Assembly (NCBI RefSeq): GCF_049896245.1
Contig: NZ_JAFCTX010000005.1
Span: 114,202-178,201 of the forward strand
Direction of reading: 5' to 3'
Length of the DNA stretch: 64,000 nt
Source: Cypionkella sp049896245
GTDB lineage: Bacteria; Pseudomonadota; Alphaproteobacteria; Rhodobacterales; Rhodobacteraceae
Below, piece by piece: positions 61,609 through 64,000 of the stretch; the stretch's first letter is position 1; each line of letters starts with the position of its first letter. The translations under genes were made by a program, and so were the position numbers. The notes under the pieces were generated by a model, which was not told the DNA's origin, did not search any database, and saw only the letters and a list, made by a program, of their open reading frames with translations.

Positions 61609-63474
61609 CTATCTGGGCCAAAGATTTTGCGCCCTAATAAACAATTGCTCACCCCTCTCAGCAATTTGTTGCTCGTTCCAAGTCTCTTTTTCGAATAGGG
61701 AAAGATTTATCGGCAAGAGAGAGTGTTTCATCATTTCCGGCTTCTTCGTGTTCCAAGCGAGATTCGATTGTGACGAATTTAACTCTGTAGTTAAAATCGT
61801 GAGATTCCCAAGAGTATCTTTGGCAATATTGCGGGCGCGCGATCCGACTGCTCTCGGATCAGTTTCGGCAGCCGTGTAGAGTTGCATGAAGTCCATACCA
61901 AGAACGTCGCCGTGCAAAGGCCAGTTCTTTTCCCATTGTTGGGGCATGATATGTTCGACGGACGGTTTTTTATCGAAACTAAGTGCCTCTGACTTGGAAG
62001 ACATGTAGCTTTGGTTCAACCTTCCAAACAGATAAACTAGTTTCGGATTGTTAAGTGGTCCGTAAAGCGGCTTGTGAATCCAAGCTTCTCTAAACACTGC
62101 ATCGTTTGGCCAAAGCCCGGAATCACCCTTTTGAGCCATCAATGCCCGTCGTAAAGTTTCTGCTGAAAAGCCTTCTGTTCGAACTGCCCGAGTCAGTGAC
62201 AAAAAAATTCGGTTATAGTTCTGGGTTCCAAGATTGCAAACTGCGCGTCTAAGCAAATATGACTCTAGAACTCCCGAAATTTCTTTCCATTCGTCGTGGC
62301 CAAGATTTGCTTCGAGAAGCGTAAGCAACAATGGGTAGGCTGTGCGAATGTCAAATGCGTCGAGAAAACTACAAACTCCGAATATGAAATCACCCCGGGC
62401 AGGTTCAATAATTCGCCTAAAGTGATCACCTTGGCGCGCCAAAGTGGAAAGCTCGGCTGTCACGTCCGAGAACGGTTTTTCCCGTTCAAGCCAATGCCTA
62501 TACTCAACATAGAGATGCTTTATTGGGATGTCTTGGCCCTGACGGCTCGCAAGAAAATGCTGCATGTATAGATCACTGCGCGGACGGACTAAGCGCCCTT
62601 GTTTCACTTCTTGTCGCCAAAAGTGGTCATCAAACCTTGACCAATACTTTTCATAGAGCTCCTCGCTATTAAGTCCAGCGCGGCTGGCCCGAAAGAATAT
62701 ATAGTTCTTCAAAAGGTCAGCGGGAAGCAGAGGCTCTCCCCTCGCATTAAGCGTTTCGAAGATTACTTGGGGGTCATCATCCTTTTGCAAATCGATCACA
62801 ACTACCATCAAAGAATTTCGAAGCGTCTGGAAGCACTCATCAAGGCGCGCATGAATTTCAAATTCGGCACAGAGTGGAGGCTCGCCGTTCACCCCTAGAA
62901 AGAAAGACTCTAGTTGGTCGGAAAAAAATAGATAGGCTTCAACCATCCGGGGGCGCGGTTCTGGGTGGCGCGCATAGGGCTTGCGCTGGAGGGGGTGTCG
63001 ATCAAGTAGAGTCTTGCGAGAGCCGGAAGAAATGACGTCTGTGAACTGAGATCGATCCAATTGAGTAGGCCAGACTTTGAAACGGTCTACATTTGAATCA
63101 GTCATCATTCCCGTATTATACAGAAATTTTTCGCACTCGGCAGCTAAGTCGCTACATGCCTGAATTGAACAAAAGTCCCGATAGGCAGCCAGAAAGATTT
63201 GAAGGGTAGTCAGACGTTGCTGACCATCTATGACTTGCCGAACGACAACATGGCCCGTTGGGGTTTGCTTTTGATCTAGAACCAGTGCGCCCAAGAAGTG
63301 GTTGGGTGCATCTTTGCGGCCTTCGAGCGATTCGACGAATTTGCGCTGAATGTCTTCCCAAAGGGGAAGCCACTGCTGCTCTTCGTTCCAGACGTATTGG
63401 CGCTGGAATAGAGGGACCTCAAGCCGTTGCTTGGCATCGAACACGGCGAGAACTGAGGACTTGTGCACATCCAC
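61609..63474 (-). CDS. DUF262-DUF1524 protein, GmrSD-type type IV restriction enzyme
   Basis: 621 aa. The N-terminal DUF262 domain has VPLFQRQYVWNEEQ (about residues 18-31) and QVIDGQQRLTTLQIF (about 80-94), the GmrS NTP-dependent part. The C-terminal DUF1524 domain has an HNH-like nuclease core: VEHIMPQQWEKNW, then LGNLTILTTELNSSQSNLAWNTKK. GmrSD cuts glucosylated hydroxymethylcytosine DNA of T4-like phages; target specificity here is unknown. Start is GTG at 63474: TGA lies two codons upstream, and GGAG 11 nt upstream. All motifs are complete, so it is probably functional. Confidence 0.87.
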   Translation of the reverse strand: MDVHKSSVLAVFDAKQRLEVPLFQRQYVWNEEQQWLPLWEDIQRKFVESLEGRKDAPNHFLGALVLDQKQTPTGHVVVRQVIDGQQRLTTLQIFLAAYRDFCSIQACSDLAAECEKFLYNTGMMTDSNVDRFKVWPTQLDRSQFTDVISSGSRKTLLDRHPLQRKPYARHPEPRPRMVEAYLFFSDQLESFFLGVNGEPPLCAEFEIHARLDECFQTLRNSLMVVVIDLQKDDDPQVIFETLNARGEPLLPADLLKNYIFFRASRAGLNSEELYEKYWSRFDDHFWRQEVKQGRLVRPRSDLYMQHFLASRQGQDIPIKHLYVEYRHWLEREKPFSDVTAELSTLARQGDHFRRIIEPARGDFIFGVCSFLDAFDIRTAYPLLLTLLEANLGHDEWKEISGVLESYLLRRAVCNLGTQNYNRIFLSLTRAVRTEGFSAETLRRALMAQKGDSGLWPNDAVFREAWIHKPLYGPLNNPKLVYLFGRLNQSYMSSKSEALSFDKKPSVEHIMPQQWEKNWPLHGDVLGMDFMQLYTAAETDPRAVGSRARNIAKDTLGNLTILTTELNSSQSNLAWNTKKPEMMKHSLLPINLSLFEKETWNEQQIAERGEQLFIRAQNLWPR

Positions 63475-63639
63475 GGGTCAACAACTCCATTTGGTTGCAA
63501 AGGCTTATCCCTTTTAGTCCGGTCGGCCTACATGTTGACGCGGCGCAGAACCTCGCGTCTGCGGCTTTAGAGGCGACCCGGATCAGTTTTGATCGCTATG
63601 CTGAGTTATGGGTGGCGGCTTTTGTGGGGACGAGGGCCT
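63475..63639. other. Gap between the restriction gene and the IS
   Basis: Contains the DUF262 gene's start region and presumably the right terminal inverted repeat of the insertion sequence. I could not delimit that repeat or a target duplication because the other end is outside the window. Confidence 0.4.
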
Positions 63640-64000
63640 TCAGGCCCGCAGTTCAACGAAATCGCGATATGTCGCGGGACCGAGACCAACACCGATCCCG
63701 AGCAGCGTGTCGAACGCGCTGCGCAAGTGTCGCCGTCGGTTCCAGCGAAACACGAATTCGTCGAGATAGCGTTGCAGATGGCGTTTTCTGAGGCCGTGGA
63801 AGACACCTTTGGCCCATGTTTTCAGGTTGGAGAACACGCGGTGGACCCAGTGGAGGATCTCGTGTGCCTTCTTGCCGCTGACGACCTTCGCCTCGTGCGT
63901 GTTTGCCGGAGGATTTTCGTAACCGAGCCAGCCGTCGGTGATGATGTGTGCGCCGGGTTCCACGACCTGACCAATGAACCCGTGCAGCGTCTTCGCCGCT
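63640..64000 (-). CDS. IS1595-type (ISXO2-like) transposase, C-terminal part
   Basis: The frame is open through the right edge; 120 codons are visible. IITDGWLGY (second catalytic Asp region), AHEILHWVHRVFSNLKTWAKGVFHG (with the conserved His and Asn) and YLDEFVFRWNRRRH (catalytic Glu) are the DDE/DDN core and C-terminus of the ISXO2-like family. The zinc-finger N-terminus is outside the window. It is the right-hand feature of the island seen here. Confidence 0.87.
   Translation of the reverse strand, partial: AAKTLHGFIGQVVEPGAHIITDGWLGYENPPANTHEAKVVSGKKAHEILHWVHRVFSNLKTWAKGVFHGLRKRHLQRYLDEFVFRWNRRRHLRSAFDTLLGIGVGLGPATYRDFVELRA

Larger units (their letters stand above)
59377..64000. mobile_element. 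Decaying genomic island, left end
   Basis: It begins at the tRNA-Ala fragment and holds an integrase remnant, a 5'-truncated type III restriction helicase, a DUF262-DUF1524 restriction gene and an IS1595-type transposase. The DUF262 gene is visibly more AT-rich than the flanking chromosome. The right end is outside the window; by the geometry of the fragment an intact tRNA-Ala(GGC) gene should mark it. The region 59424-59602 has no gene but contains an AT-rich stretch and the inverted repeat below. Confidence 0.75.

Noticed and set aside
59377..64000. Prophage
   Set aside because: No capsid, tail, terminase or phage replication genes are seen; only an integrase remnant and restriction genes.

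Overview
The window is about 64 kb of GC-rich, tightly packed chromosome from an alphaproteobacterium, most likely a member of the Rhodobacteraceae. The support is the F1-only ATP synthase operon atpHAGDC, many families typical of that group (DUF1150 next to Hsp20, DUF2125, UbiK, the TIGR01459 HAD protein, an H-type lectin, Hint-domain and RTX proteins, homospermidine synthase), and dispersed intergenic hairpins of the kind common in these genomes. This assignment is inference from gene content; there is no rRNA gene in the window.

Layout. 1-8.4 kb: end of an agmatinase gene, then a long leftward operon (SPOR lipoprotein, D,D-carboxypeptidase, tmk, holB, TatD hydrolase, PhnP-like hydrolase, AEC transporter) and a class II deacetylase. 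8.5-16.5 kb: LpxR-like protein, Hint-domain protein, rpsD, UPF0114 protein, homospermidine synthase, hisC, prephenate dehydrogenase, extensin-like protein. 16.6-28.3 kb: DUF2125 protein, ChaC-like enzyme, a MotA/MotB-like proton-channel pair with long helical extensions, M23 peptidase with clpA, gloB, a methyltransferase, an RTX protein. 28.7-33.6 kb: atpHAGDC. 33.7-43.2 kb: lectin, prs, an isomerase/hydrolase pair, then leftward genes for threonine aldolase, a YcgN-type protein, ribF, MaoC, HAD, Mn-pyrophosphatase and TraB/GumN. 43.3-45.4 kb: groES-groEL under a CIRCE operator. 45.7-59.0 kb: Gre factor, Nudix, a riboflavin-importer-like gene (ribN) broken by an in-frame TGA and preceded by an FMN riboswitch, lipase, iron-permease family protein, caspase-like protein, purEK, Hsp20/DUF1150, trxB/Lrp, and the lgt-midA-pgeF operon. 

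59.4-64 kb is the one clearly foreign region. It begins at a 47-bp 3' fragment of tRNA-Ala(GGC), which looks like an attachment site. It continues with the first 54 codons of a tyrosine integrase joined out of frame to the C-terminal part of a type III restriction helicase/nuclease, then a complete, AT-richer DUF262-DUF1524 (GmrSD-type) restriction gene, and ends in an IS1595-type transposase cut by the window edge. It reads as a decaying defence island; the intact tRNA-Ala and right end should lie beyond the window.

Most of the window is housekeeping. The most informative anomalies are the nonsense-mutated ribN under an intact riboswitch, the integrase/helicase deletion junction, the non-flagellar motor-like pair, a promoter for rpsD that lies inside the preceding terminator, and several families of dispersed intergenic hairpins whose copies differ by compensating changes in both arms.
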